64,000 nucleotides of DNA, from NCBI GenBank assembly GCA_964017125.1, contig OZ024914.1, forward strand, positions 28,439,073 to 28,503,072. The letters run 5' to 3'. The notes under the pieces were generated by a model that made no database searches, was not told the origin of the DNA, and saw only the letters and a list, made by a program, of their open reading frames with translations. The translations under genes were made by a program, and so were the position numbers. Numbering within the stretch: position 1 is the first letter of the stretch; each line of letters begins with the position of its first letter. Below, one piece after another: positions 36,905-50,682 of this stretch. The DNA comes from Flabesymbios commensalis. Taxonomy: Eukaryota; Annelida; Polychaeta; Terebellida; Flabelligeridae.

Positions 36905-39036
36905 CATTTGGACAATAATAATATACTTGTCGTTATGATGTGAGGTACAATCAAACCATTCCACAACATCACACCGTGGCAGATTATAAAGTATCCAATT
37001 GTGACATTCAATATTATTTTTTCGCAAAAGTAATTCATATGTTTGCCGGATGATTCACAAATATATCTCTCAAGCACGTCGTTTCGAGCTAACATCTGCA
37101 AAAAATCTTCTGGTGTCTGGAGTATTACTACTCTTACTACTCTTATCATAACATCATCAATGATGTGCAAAGCCAAAGGGCGGCATCTGCTTGCTTGTTA
37201 AGTAAGCATATGCTGCCGTTGGATTTGCACAGCACAACTGTCTTCATTATCATTCATGGATCACCATGGCTGCATATGCTGTTGTTTTTCGTGTGTGTAT
37301 AGATCTATAGATATAACTGTTAGTTGAGATTTACTGTGAAATGGACAATTGTATATGTATTTTTTGTTAGGAGCTGTCTAGTGGCTGGTAACGGCTGTCC
37401 ATTTTTCATAATAAATGTGTTCCAAAGAAAAAAATGATGTGACCATGTTTTTGTGATGTAACTTACAAGTAGTCATTGAATTCATTAAGATTGCTCTTAG
37501 TGCTTGGCTTTTTATCATGGTTATGCAATGTGGACATTCACGACACATGAATTCAGTTGAGTATATAGCCAAAATATGGCATGGTCGTTTTGTTTTTGAC
37601 ATTTAAAGCATTCTATTTAAAGGGGGACTACGGCCTCGAATTGAAAGGGTTTAGTAAACAGACAGACAGAAATTTTATTGACAAGTAAATTAAAGTACTG
37701 TATATATATAATCATTTATCCAGATATTTTTATCATTAAATTTTTGTTACACAGACAACATTGACTTGAATGAGGTTATGTTGTACAATGTTTTTACGGT
37801 GCTATCAGCAATACACACTAGTTGAGCTGTGATGACCAGCTGACTTAATAACTTCAACATGTTCAATTATATTGATATAAATTCTAGAAACGAAACGTGT
37901 GGAAGCGGATCCGCAATTTTCTATGTCACTACCACATATAACTCACTTTTTTCTGACATATATACCCCACACCTCTTTATATTAGCCCTCTTGATAATAT
38001 CCATCTGTTGGACTGGATTTTGTATGTTGACTAATATAGAGGTATTGATCCCCTTTAAGGATGTGTCTCGTAGACGTCTTGCTTTGTATGAAGTAACGGA
38101 ATTATCTATCCACAAGTCAACACACACCTTGTGAACCTTTCATCATTCAGTGCAGCTGTAGACATCAGGCTGGGGTGCACATGCAACTCTGTACTCACTA
38201 ATTGATGTAATCAGGAATGCATCCAGATTTGTACTTGCAGTGTGTCTACTTCAGTAGTAGATATACATACTCATCAGATTAAAAATATATTTAATTCGAG
38301 ATGATAAAACCTCCATTTTCTAATAATAATGATGAAATAGTGTTGATCAGCTATATAATGAACTTATATTGTGTGTTTAAGTATGATTAGAGACCACAGC
38401 ATACCCGGCATAACCTGTCTGCCCATCTCGCTTCGCTGCAGACCCGGCCACACTGACCGCCATTTTATGTGCACAGCAAGCTGTGTAAAAACGAAACTGA
38501 GACATATTTTTCAAGTGCGTATAATTATAACTAGTCTTTTTTCACCTGGCGAAATCTAGCACTTGCATGTATTAGAACTAATCTATTTAAAAATATTATA
38601 TAAAAGGTCTCCTAAAAATCTCGGTGTCAGAGCCTTGCGATGTCATCAGGGTTACTAACCCCAGCATACTTTATAACTCAAGTTTCGAAGAATGTATGCA
38701 GCGGTGGAGCGATATAAGGTGTGTAGCAGACAAGCATGCCTTTCATTTACATGCTACATTAACATAACTGAAAGTTAACTTTTTCCCAAATCCAAATGTA
38801 GCTGGTTTTTTGGCACCATGAGTTGTGTGCATACCTTGTTGGTTATGTACAGTTTACAAGTCAACATTATTTTGATGATGGGAGACGCAGTTCTACAAAT
38901 GCTGGCCGTCACCGCTCCCGCTCCTGGTCGTTCTTTAGCAATGAGTCTTGTGTGGGCTCATTGTAGAAATCTAAGCTAGATGCTGAACAATTCCAGCAAA
39001 CATGAAACGTTCACCTGAACAGTGATGACGCTTCAA
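36905..39036. other. unassigned stretch
   Basis: AT-rich. The open frames (for example 91 codons at 37859) have no recognisable family or splice context. Confidence 0.5.
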
Positions 39037-39128
39037 TCCTTTCAGTGCGGTGACCGACTTTAGACGTCAGAATCTGACGTCTAGATGTCAGATTCTGACG
39101 TCTAAAATCGATCCCCGCACTGAAAGAA
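39037..39128. repeat. hairpin MITE, CTTTCAGTGCGG ends
   Basis: CCTTTCAGTGCGG faces CCGCACTGAAAG, with TTCAA and ATTAA outside. The core 39060-39105 is a 46-base palindrome (TTAGACGTCAGAATCTGAC arms, centre TCTAGA) with one mismatched pair. Decayed relatives lie at about 39855-39915 and 41090-41165. Confidence 0.82.
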
Positions 39129-39705
39129 TTAAATATTTATAATGGACGTAGACCCATAACATATACTGTATACATGTATGTAGGTATTCAAATGAAGCGG
39201 AAAGACCTCATGAGAACTACCATTGGATCTTCTGAAATATAATATGGCCAAAGTGAATAGTGGGCAGCGTTTGTGTGTTTTTATTTTCATAAATTAACGG
39301 ACTAAAATCTTTTTAAAACTTAGTGAATAGCCCTCTCATTGTGAGTTTGTGACATATACTTCAATGATTGAATTGCTAAATTGAGATCACGTCACTGGGC
39401 CCTTAATTCAGTAGGGTCGTATATGGATGGTAAATAAAATACATTTCCAGTTGAAAATTTCAATATGCTTTATTTACTAATTGATGCAACAGCACATTAA
39501 CTTCCTCGTCTTGTAAACTTGTGCACTTCGTGAGACCGGTTGTGTCCACTTTGACTGTTGCATAATCTCGACGATGGAATCTCTCGCACCTCAACATCCC
39601 CATCAGCACACCGTTGTATGACCCTGAAAACTGACCATTTATGTAGACGTTGTCCCAGTATTGGCTTAAAGGTTAGCCAACCTCGTAGACGATGATCCAA
39701 GTTAA

Positions 39706-40050
39706 ACCCTTAAAGCGCTGAAATATGTTTGTAACAACCATGGAGAACAAAGGGTTATTTCAATTTGAAATCATCATAAAATTAATGTCCTGGCGCTTTC
39801 CGCTTCATTTTAAAACCTATGTTTTTGGTATATACGACTATTATAAAAAATTACTCAGTGCGGGGATTGACTTTAGATATCAGATTCAAGTCTAATTTAG
39901 GGTCCCGCACTGGAATGGTTGATACTGCGTCATCGTATCGTGTTTGCTGGTAGAAATGCTTTTCATAAGCGGTATCAACAGACACCGCTTATAAGATGTC
40001 TTACACAAATGATATAAATGATATGATATATATATATACGGTCCCGGCAG
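39706..40050. mobile_element. possible piggyBac-like MITE
   Basis: TTAAA then CCCTTAAAGCGCTG at the left; CGGCAGCATAAGGG then TTAA at the right. The ends agree only partly, so the pairing is tentative. Confidence 0.35.
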
Positions 40051-40174
40051 CATAAGGGTTAATATATGCGTTTTTAAATAAATTGATCTCCGATTGCTAA
40101 AATATGTTGTGGTAAATGCTAAGTTAATCTAAAAACAAAATTTTAAAGACTTTTATCTCTTCATAAATATAATT

Positions 40175-40236
40175 ATTTTTCGTCATTTGGAGCTGGAAAT
40201 TGCGTTAGCAATTCCAGCTTCAAATGAATGAAAAAT
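40175..40236. repeat. hairpin MITE (ATTTTTCGTCATTT family), copy 1
   Basis: ATTTTTCGTCATTTGGAGC pairs with GCTTCAAATGAATGAAAAAT around GGAAATTGC-GTTA-GCAATTCC. Confidence 0.82.
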
Positions 40237-41314
40237 AGTCCAAAATAATTCGGCTGCATAAGGTTTAATAGTTCGGTTTAATTTCATTTGAAGTTGTAAA
40301 TTGCCTAGAGCTGTAATTATCGAGCAGTATAAATAAAAAATAACAATTTAATTTGTGTCGATTGCAATTTCTCTCGTAAGAATGGAAATTGTGACGATAC
40401 ACGTTCACATTGGTTAAACATAATGTTATATACCAATTTAGGCACTTGAGGCCTGATGCCCTTTACGTTGTAAAGTTAGTGGCATTTTAAGGGTCTTCGT
40501 CTGTCAGCATGATCAGGCGTAAGTTTATTCAGTGGCTCAAGTAGCACAAAGGTCATCTGTGGTCCGTAACAGGAAATTACACATTGAACACTGTGGGTAG
40601 ACCATACCCATGAAATGATTTCACTATCAGTATAATATATCATTAGGTATTAAGCAGTGTTATATAGAAGTCAAGTGGCTTAGCTAACTAATAACTCACA
40701 TAGAATGATGGAAATTTATTGTCTTTTATTTTGATAACAATTATTATTTCCTCATCAAATTTCCTTTTGATTCTCATGTGGTGCGCGTCATTGTTTATTT
40801 AGTGGGGCTGGTTATAGCTACGTATTTAATGGTGTCTGCCTGGTCCTTATGCGTGGGTGTGTCGTAAGTCTTAGCTTCCGAGCGAACCACTGCAAATGAT
40901 TGTCTGTACAAATATGTCACACCGGGTATGTAGACTTTGTTGCACACTCTTATAATTTATGTTATATATATACATAAGTTACCAACGCCTAAAATCTACA
41001 TTTTCTTTTATAAAACATGCGTTTTATTACTCGTTCTGTAAACTTGTCATCGTCTTTATCACTCATCATTTTTCTTTTCTTCAACCCTTTTAGCGCGCTG
41101 ACTGACTTTAGACGTTAAAATCTGACGTATATTATGACGGCTGAAGTCGATCCCCGCACTGAAGGAGTACCTGTAAAATATTTATAATGACCGTAGACCC
41201 ATAGCATAGGTATTCAAAGGAAGCGGAAAGAGCTAACTAAGATATTTATGATTAATTTAAATTGAAAAAAACCTTTGGTCTCTTGATCTATGTAAAAATA
41301 TGTCAGCGCTTCAA

Positions 41315-41557
41315 CCCTTTAAGCCCTCACGATGCATCAAAGCATCATTCTAAATCCCTGAAAACAGATTTAATTTTCCCACAACTAAGGGTTTTAGAAT
41401 GAAAATTTCCAAGAAACTGGTTTACAAATACATGGCAATTTTATTTATTTTTAAACCACACCAAATCATCTTCATCCACTACAAGTCGAGAATTGCGACA
41501 GCAATTCGCGGCTTGTAGTGGATGAAGATGACAATGATAAACTCAGGCTCGAAAGGG
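41315..41557. mobile_element. piggyBac-like MITE containing a hairpin
   Basis: TCAA then CCCTTTAAGCC at the left; GGCTCGAAAGGG then TTAA at the right. It holds the hairpin 41466-41531 (TCATCTTCATCCACTAC arms), the reverse complement of that at 5133-5200. Confidence 0.65.
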
Positions 41558-43352
41558 TTAAGGGTTATGACACGAATTCAAATCGGAGCGTTACAAATAA
41601 ATTCAGTTGTTGTTTTAACTAACTAAACCAATGCTCGTTATAAAGCACTAGAATATCATTATTTTGTTATCATGGTTATGTTTAATCAATATTTGTGGCA
41701 ATTTTATCTGAACAAATCATTGTAGAGACAATAGGTAGATTGTTACGGACAAAAGGCCTTGTTTATATCAGAGTCACTCAGAGTAGCTACATTGATGTAC
41801 TGGCTGCAGCAGGTCGACAGGTTGTATCATTGTAATTATTAGCACACAGAAAAGGAATGTGAGTAATTTATAGAAGCATATAGTGCATGTATCGGAAAAG
41901 TACTACTTTATATGCCTATCGAGTTCGAATAGCCCTATTTTGTGTAATTTTGTATAAATATTTTTTAACATCCAGTTTATAACGTAGAAAATATTTTTTA
42001 CCATCCACTTTAATAAATAATTTTCGATTGAATTTCATGGAGATTTACATTATTATAAATTATGACTTTTGATTGTAAGACGTGTTTTCAATCGCTATTC
42101 TCTGCATGAGCATAACAATGCATTGATCTATTTTTTTCCGTTGCGAAATTCATCTTAGTTGTCTTCTCTAGACGAGTAGCCTTAGCACCAATATACAATG
42201 TGCCCGTCTTCAGTTATAATCGTTATAATCGTGTTGTTAAGACACGTTAAGACAGAATATTATACATGTACAATAATGACTCCTATTAACCATTTTTCCA
42301 AGTGGTGGCCTGATCAATCAAGGCCATAGCTACTAGATCTCCTATATTGTTGGGCCAACAGACCAAATGATGCTACGATTTTGGCTTGCCGCATTGTACC
42401 AGCAGTGTGCCACTGTTACACTGCCGTGGTCCTATTTCCTGGATTAAGCATCAGTGAAGACTATGCCTCGCAGCATGCGCTTCACCTTCGTGCCGCGTGT
42501 AACTGGCTACATAACCTCAATCACAAACGGCTGCCAGGAAATGCTTGACAAGGCCATACCAACAAACGCGAGATATTCACCCAATATTGGTTTAATGTTG
42601 GTCCAGCGTCGTGGCCGTACTTGTACACATCGATACTAGGGCAAATTAGCGCTGCTCATTGGGCTGGGATTCGGCTCATGGATCGACAGATGGCAAGAAA
42701 CTGAGCAAAAACAGCCCGACGACTATTATTTTCCCACCGCCAGTCCTCTCTACTTGCTTCCCTTTTTATCCCCCGAGCCTCGGGATATTCAGTCCATCTA
42801 CGGCATAAAAATGCCAAGACCCCCAAACGGGTGGCTTGTTTGTGAGGCAATCTTCCTACAATGATCCTTCCACCTGATTCTCGCATAGCAGGCTTTTTCT
42901 TCGTGTTGCCATGGTTGTGTTTTGTCACTGCTACTTTCATATTGTACTGTTGCCTCTGTGTGACAATGTATTGGGAGAGAGATGTGTGTACAGTGTACAC
43001 AAGAACTTTATGAAGTCCTCGGTGTACACAATGCATTATTTGAAGTAGAAAAAACAGGACGTGATGAAACGTATTTTCCATTTTTTCTTTTTAGTTTTCA
43101 TGATATTATTCTTCTAGAGTTCTATTTAATTACATTATTTTTCGGAATATTTAGATTTTAAATTATCTGTGCTGTAACTTGTTGTGTATTGTTGTGAATG
43201 TGATGTTAAAGCAAGCGTGGGCCTGTTATCTATAGTGGAACTATACGGATATTGTTCACTCGTGTTTTATACGCTGGCACAGACATCTGATATATAGCTG
43301 CTGGTTGTGTTTTTTCTGGTGGAGCTTCAGAGACTGTTGCTTCTGATGTAGT

Positions 43353-43459
43353 CCCAGCAAAAGCTATGCATAGACCCAGGGTTGTTTTAATGCTGGTCCA
43401 GCGTCTACGACGCTGGCCCGACATTAAAACGACACTGGATGAACGCTTGGTGTTTGCCG
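43353..43459. repeat. palindromic MITE (CCAGCAAACACGAG family)
   Basis: Perfect central stem CCAGCGTC-TAC-GACGCTGG, with GTTTTAATG arms; decayed outer ends. Confidence 0.75.
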
Positions 43460-43947
43460 AGGTGACTGCGGCAGATGATTACGGCGTCATCCACATGGCT
43501 GCAGGCCGACCTGCTTGTCGCCAGCTTCTTTGCAGACGGCGCGTGTGGCATTATTTGCGTGCCAGACAGCCCTGAGCAGAACAGCCAGCAGCAGCAGAAG
43601 CAGCAGCAGCACATCTAATGCCTGTACTGCATGGGCGTGTTTCCTTTTTTCATGCACTTATATCTACACTGAATGAAGCTAAAGGAAAATGATATACAGC
43701 GACTGTAAACGGATAATAGCGACGCGCAAATCGAATATATGGAATTTCATTCATCACGCATACATGCTTTAGAAACAGGCGTGAAAGGAAAAGCAAAACG
43801 TGAATCCAATCTAGATGCTGAAAGACAAACTTTAACACTCTGGATAAATATTTAGGAAACCCGATAAACAAACAACTAGGCGTAAAGTAAGTGACACCGC
43901 TTATTGTTTATTAAAGGGAACTTAACTGATTGTATGAGACCCCTTAA

Positions 43948-44170
43948 CCCTTTGACTTCCAGGCCGGAGTGCATGCCAGGATCCAGATATACTGGTGTAG
44001 GAGCTCTATTTTTCGTCATTTAAAGCTGGAATTGCTAACGCAATTTCCAGCTTCAAATGACGAAAAATATATAAATGTAGTATATATTTGACGAAAATTT
44101 GTGTCATTTTATGGTTACGTTCATTGACGAATGACGACGGAAATTTCCGTCATGTATGGTAGTGAAAAGG
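43948..44170. mobile_element. piggyBac-like MITE containing a hairpin
   Basis: TTAA then CCCTTTGACTTCCAGG at the left; GTAGTGAAAAGG then TTGA at the right. The hairpin at 44008-44069 (ATTTTTCGTCATTT...AAATGACGAAAAAT) has a core that is the exact reverse complement of the one at 40175-40236. Confidence 0.62.
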
Positions 44171-46339
44171 TTGAAAGCTTAATGTGATTACTGAGCCATA
44201 AAACACACGCTCCACTTATCTTGGGGATGTGTAAACGAACTATTGAGCTTATGTCACATTATAATGTCATGTCTCCGCTGATGTATACACTGGTATATAT
44301 AGTACATGTCAATGAGTCCGATAATAACCTGTGCGGCAAAGAGTGCTCTTATTTGTGTAATGGTATCAATCATCATGGATTAATTATTCCTGCTAATTTC
44401 AAAGACACCGCTTTCTCGTATCATTGAGTTTTTTACTCGGCAGGGAGGGGACGTCAACGGGGGGAATGTTAGTTTAATGCTGATCCACTGTCTTCGACCA
44501 ATGGACTACAATAATATAACATTGACGTCGCGGCTTTGCTGGGTATCTTAATTTATTGTAACTTTACAAGCGACAAGGCCTGAAAGTTGTTGATGCCGAG
44601 TTTCCGATGTCGATTTTATGTAATGTTTTTAACATTTGATATCGTTAATTATTAACCTCGTGAAGATTTATGAGGACACCATTGAATGTCAATTTGACCA
44701 GTAGTATGTTGTCCAAGGCTGACCACACTCCAGTCAGTGAGAACATTAAACGGGCTGTACCAACACGGCCAGCAACATCAACTCCATATTGATTGTAAAC
44801 CCCCCCCCCCCCGGCATGGAGCTTCATCTTGGCGTCCATACACTATACAACACAGACAGATGCAGGGCTATGGCTCCATGTTGGCTACGGTCCTATTGGC
44901 TGCAGCAGCAATAGCTACAGACACTACTATTATAAATGGCAGAGCCTGACAGTGGTATATACTTGGCGTATTTGTGTGTAAATATTTGTCAGATATCTCA
45001 TAGAGAGTCAGTAGTGTCTGACTGTGCAACAGCGTTTATACAAGCGCCTTGTCTCTTCATTTTTTAGCCTCTTGTGATATTGTCAATATATCACCACGCT
45101 TGATGACACCATGACCTGTGTAAATAAATATTTTAAATAAGTCAAAGAAAAATTCAAGCGGTACTTCGTATTATAATACTGTTTATCATGTTTATGTTTC
45201 GCTTTGTATTATACTAAAATAGAATAATAATATTAAATGTATGTCAGCAGCTAGATTCATTGAATTTACAATAGTTATACATGTTTTCATTATATCATCG
45301 CCCAATTGATTTATATTATCATAAATAATAAAAATGGAAGCCGTTTTTTTCTCCGAAAAAGTGTATGGATTTATTGCAATTAAACAGTATCGCTTGACTA
45401 AACAAAATCATCATTTGAAGCTTTGACTGAGGCAGTGGACGTGTTATTTTTTTATAAATCTACATCATGAGATAATTCTGGCCATATTTTTCGAGTAAGA
45501 CGTGTACATATGTCCTGTAATCGCAGGACAACCTATAGCGTTTCTAAATCTACACAATCTGACCATGTCACGTTATTCTCGTTGACATTGAGCCGCATTG
45601 CACTCAAACTGTTTGTACATCGCGACCTTTCACAATAATCATGATAATTAGATATCAACTTGGCAAGGGACAGTAATCTTATACATGTTATACAGTGGTC
45701 AAATATCATTCGAATTTATTTTATTTGGTGAAATGCAGACAGTACCATAATTGTAGCCTATTCATTTAAAACCATCAAAGCTATAAATTTCGACCACAGG
45801 GCATAAGGTATGCTGTATAGGTCTATTATGCATATACAAGGATTAAGATGTGTAGTTTATATTCGAACTTAATTGTCAATTCGTACTTGGTTATTATGAT
45901 TTTATCTCGGGATATCTTGAATTTATATTTAGAAGCAGCCCGTGACAGTATGCATCAAATTTATAAAGTTATTTTGTTGACGTTTCTATTATGACATGTA
46001 TGGTATGGGCGTGGTCAATTTATGGCCGACAGAAACTATATGGAAATTAACGGAAAACATTTTGAACCGATTGTTGGCTATTGTGTGGGAGTCTGCACAC
46101 ACCCATTACATTAACATCAACTTGAGGTCTAGCACGACATCCCAGTATATGCTAGTACAAAACATATTAATCTAATGCTGGTTTAATTTTGGGTCAGCGT
46201 CGTGGACGGTGGACAAACATCAAATCATTATCAGCATTGGATGAGCGTCTGATTTTCGCTGGGGGTGAAAGTAAATTGTACATCTCACTACATATGTCTG
46301 ACTGTATAGAGGTATGGTGACTGCTTATTCAGAATTTAT

Positions 46340-46449
46340 CCCAGCAAACTTGAGACGTCGTACCAGAGTTGGTACAGTGTTGGTTCACCGCCTGCAACCC
46401 TGGGCTAACACATTAGGCCAGCATTGATGCGAGGTCTCGTCTTTGCTGG
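46340..46449. repeat. palindromic MITE (CCAGCAAACACGAG family)
   Basis: CCCAGCAAACTTGAGAC facing GTCTCGTCTTTGCTGG, with TA near both ends. A further decayed copy lies at about 46147-46264. Confidence 0.78.
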
Positions 46450-48710
46450 TATAAGCCGACATGAGCCACAAGTGCGGCCTATATGAAAACGTGACCCCCC
46501 CCCTCCCTGGCACGATTGACGTTTATATTTAAAGTCTTGTTGTGGACCCTCCTGAGAAATATTTATTTCCGTTTTTTTTTTGCGTGTCAATATAATCATT
46601 GACGGACAACGATGTAACTGCTTTGTTATGGACCAAGTTATTTTTCAATGAATGATAACGGATATCATAATTCAACTTGACTAAAATAGTTTACCACATA
46701 GCCAATGTGTCTTATAACATATGTAATTGTTGCCTCAACTATAGCAAACAGAGGGCTAGGTTAATACACGCGGCATAAGAAGATCTCTGACGGTTAGATT
46801 TGAAAAGCAGTGTCCAATTGCCAAACTAAGGGATTTTGCGACAGAATGACAGAGATGTGAACAAAAAGAGTTTGTGAATGCATCGCATAACCATTTCTAT
46901 ATATATTAATGTACACAGAATCAGAAGCCACACAAAGTTGAAACAATGGGTCGTATTCTCTATTCGTCCCAGGACCATCGACATTCTTTCTGTGTATAGT
47001 AAGCAAACAGACAAAAATCACACCAAAACCTTTATTCAATGTTGGAACGACGTCTAAGTAATCAGGTAATGTACAATGTCCCTTATGTCCAATATAGCAT
47101 TATAGTGGTGTTATGTCATGTTATGCTATATTTTGGCAAAATTATTTTACATTCGGTACAATGTAGCCGATGTACATTTTCAGCTAATTTTGAGCGTGTC
47201 AGTGAGATTGTAACTTTTCATTTCTGTCTCATCTGGACCTGGATCTACACAGGTGTTTCCGTTTGTTTACACTGATCCGGTGCTATATGTGTGTGCCATA
47301 CATCATGTAGCTCGGGTGTCTGTACATCGACACACGCCGGGCTAGAAATGTGAACAGTATGCCTGGCCAGCGTTACATGTGCTCTGAGCGGCTTACAGGA
47401 TGAAACGTTACGGCAGATAGCGCACTTCTGGTTATATACCCTCAATTCTCGTCCGTGGACTGTCCGCTGTCTGTCTTACATATGGTAGTCTACACAGTGT
47501 GAGTGTGTGAACACAGAAGGTGTGCAGAACACACAGCATTCTACAGTCTGGATATCAAACTCCGTGTTCTTGTTGCGATATGAATGTCGTATCGTAGTCA
47601 ATGTGAGTATTGCTAAATATAGTAGAAGAAGCTGTGACATGTGTCAGTCGCCAACCTTGGTTTATTATTAGGCTAATATCAGCTAATACTCAACCGATGT
47701 TGGTTTAAGAAGCCTTTCATTTGTTGGGTGAACGACTGTTGAATTCACGTAACATGTTATTGATTTTCAGAGGTTGGTGTTTTCTAGTGATAATATTCTC
47801 CAATTATAGCCAACTGATATCTGTTCGTAGTTGTAATCTCTTTTTTATCATCACTTTCTACGTGGCATTGTATTTCCATTTATCAACTTATATTTAGCGG
47901 TCATCCATTCTATCACTAAGCCGAACAAATTCAATATATTATTATTTGGCTGAGATATCAACAAATGATCAAGATTTGTTTCAATTTGCCAGATGTCACC
48001 GTGATGCAACTTCTAAAACGGTTGTCTATCATTCATATAGGGCTGTGGATAGTCAATTCTGGTGTTTCAGTTTGATCGTTTTATTCACTCTTTGGTTTGT
48101 AGATATGCTATAACTTATAGTATAAGTCACTGTATTATATGACTAGATATGGGGGTATAGCCACAAGTTAGTATGCCATGTTGCATCTTTTGATAGATTG
48201 TTACTTACTTGTTATTTATTTTACTTTAATATCCAATAAAAACGACTGCATATGTACGTCAATGGACCAATCTCTTACAATAAATTAAAGACATATTACA
48301 AAATAAATAGAACCGTTCTAGTTTTTTGTATGCGACTTCTAACAATACACGATCAACGGGTTATATATTGGCTGCTGCAATGTTGCAACGTTATTTCATT
48401 CGTTCCGTAATATTTATTTATCAATTTTGGTGAAACGCAATACCGAATCATCAGATTTTAGTTTTCATTTTACGTGAAATCAATCCATCTTCACCGTTTT
48501 TTGCTGGCGTGTAATTGCGGTAGGTAAACATTAATTTGTTCTAGAAGCACGATCCGCGTTTTGTGCACACATAATGAGTATCAACATTTATGCTTGAACT
48601 ATTTGTGGTATTTATCAATGGTCAGTTTGTTGACTGTGTATACACCGCTTTCACAGAGTTAGTGCACATAGCACCGGAATTCTGATCGGTATTATGCTAT
48701 ACATGTCATA

Positions 48711-48817
48711 GCCAGAAACACGAGACATTGATACAATGTTGTTTTACTGTTGGCCAGCGTCTACGACGCCGGTCTAGCCTTAGACCAACACTGTGTAAAT
48801 GTCTCGTATTTGATGGG
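48711..48817. repeat. palindromic MITE (CCAGCAAACACGAG family)
   Basis: CCAGAAACACGAGACATT facing AATGTCTCGTATTTGATGG around GCGTCTACGACGC. A decayed neighbour follows at about 48850-49080. Confidence 0.78.
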
Positions 48818-50469
48818 CGACGGACGATATATTCTCACTTGTTATTAGACAACCGCTGGCTAAATGTTGGATCGACGTCTGTGACGGCAGTGCAGTGTTG
48901 ATCCAGCCTATTCAAGTATTGTGTTAGCTGTGTGGTTGATTCTCCCGGAAGTTCGTGTGTGCAGAGGGGAGCGTCTACCCTGAGTACACTCAGTGAACTA
49001 CACACCCAACGCTGGCCAATAACCCTAACAATGTTACCACCAAATGACATGCACCCAAGTAAGAACCAACGCTCAGCAAACAGTAACCTGGAGCGAAAAT
49101 AAATTTACAATTTCATTACATATATGCATACCTTTACAATTTCATATAAGAAATTGTACATGAATGTCATCCTGTATGGTTATGTCATCTTGAATTATTT
49201 TTCCTAATGTTCATGATTCAACTGTGGAGGTTTATGTTGAAGTTCTTTTTCACAGATGACTTTGATGATAGTTCTTTTTATTGAGGATAGGGGTGGGTCA
49301 GTACACACGTGGTCGTGGTTTCACCATCGAAATACAGTACCTTATCCATGTAATCTTGAGTGCAATATTACTGTTGAGTATGAGTTGTGAAATAACAGCT
49401 TGTCAATGTGGTCTAATGTTTATTTTATGACCATGTTATGGTATACATTTAACCATGTGATGTGTAACTCTATGCATTTATTATTATCTGTGAACATAGT
49501 GTATTTAAGGTTTTTGTGGTGTATATAATATTATACATATTTACTGAAGTCTTCACTATTCATCTTGTACACATACATATATGCCACACCCTGTATCTGG
49601 GTATAATGATATAAGAGTCCTGAGCCTGATATCTCTATAATGTAATGATAAAATTAGTCAGAATAGAGGTATTACCTTAATGTGGTTCCCATAGTATTAT
49701 AGAGATTAGAATCAAATATCGTCATACCCGGATACAAGATGTGTATACACTCAGATAAGATAGATACTGCTGTGATATGAGCATGCTCACACAGTGCTGA
49801 ACAGAATATGAATTATGAGTTCTAATCAATCTGATCAAGATTACTTACCTTGACAAGTAGAGTGGATTATGTTGATTAGAATGTTTAACAATACATGTAT
49901 TACCAGAAGGTTTAGTATCAACGTTTGTGATAAACATACCCATCTGAATGATTTAACTTACTCAGCTTCATAGCCATTGCTTGCAATGACGTTTATATAA
50001 ATCTGTACCCTTCACCATATTTGCCTTATTCTAGATATAGAATCCTGTATTAAATTTGGAATTAACAGGTGCTGAGTGGTGTATTTACAAAATTGAACTT
50101 AGCCCCTCTTATTTTCCTAAGGGGAGAAATCAGGGGTTCATTGTTTTAGTTTATTTTTATTCATTGTCTATAAAAATATATTTGTTCAAATATTTTTATC
50201 TGATAAAATATTATTAACATTTGTATTTTCATAATTGTTACCGCTAATTTCTGTCTTTGTAGAGAGAAATAGCTGATCCATAAAACAACATAAGACAACA
50301 TAAAAAGAAGAACTGTCAGTAGAAGATGATGGAATATTTCTACAAAATGAACTATTAGAATAACAAATCAAATATGTTTCCATTGGATAAAGGATAAGAA
50401 AGTGGGTGAGAGGTTCCAAATTTTAGTAGGATTATTCAGAAATATGCATTACACATAATGCTGAAAAGG

Positions 50470-50682
50470 AAATGATGAATTCAGACATGACTGCTTTTTT
50501 TGTGAAAGACCATCCGCCTGGTGATTTGTGGCATCCGGGACACAGAGGCCGTATCTCCCGGGATAAACTACAGCCAAAGCATGCCTTGTGAACGTCGTGC
50601 GATTATCACGGGCAGCTGAAAGGCTACTATCTGTGGATTATAATTATCTACTTGCTAATACTTCACTTAGAAGTAAGCTAAT
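50470..50682 (+). other. 5' untranslated leader of the RhoGAP gene (start not resolved)
   Basis: Sequence directly upstream of the start codon is less AT-rich than its surroundings and holds stops in the coding frame. It is probably transcribed leader. I see no clear TATA box, and the leader may begin at a splice acceptor instead. A 150-codon open frame from 50588 overlaps the gene in another frame, starts at GTG and is a shadow. Confidence 0.4.

Larger units (their letters stand above)
44171..50469. other. region upstream of RhoGAP, mostly unassigned
   Basis: Holds several palindromic MITEs and a poly-C run near 44799. An upstream non-coding exon is possible near 47470-47605 (a relatively GC-balanced block ending CAATGTGAGT) but cannot be shown from sequence. 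Confidence 0.4.

Noticed and set aside
42656-43081. 141-codon minus-strand open frame
   Set aside because: No recognisable domain, no splice context, and composition typical of chance; left unannotated.
44799-44812. Poly-C tracts here and near 9420, 25781, 27592 and 58070 as functional sites
   Set aside because: Simple homopolymers, partly shared through the duplication; no other support.
47470-47605. Upstream non-coding first exon of RhoGAP with donor CAATGTGAGT
   Set aside because: Only a donor-like hexamer supports it; kept as a remark, not a feature.
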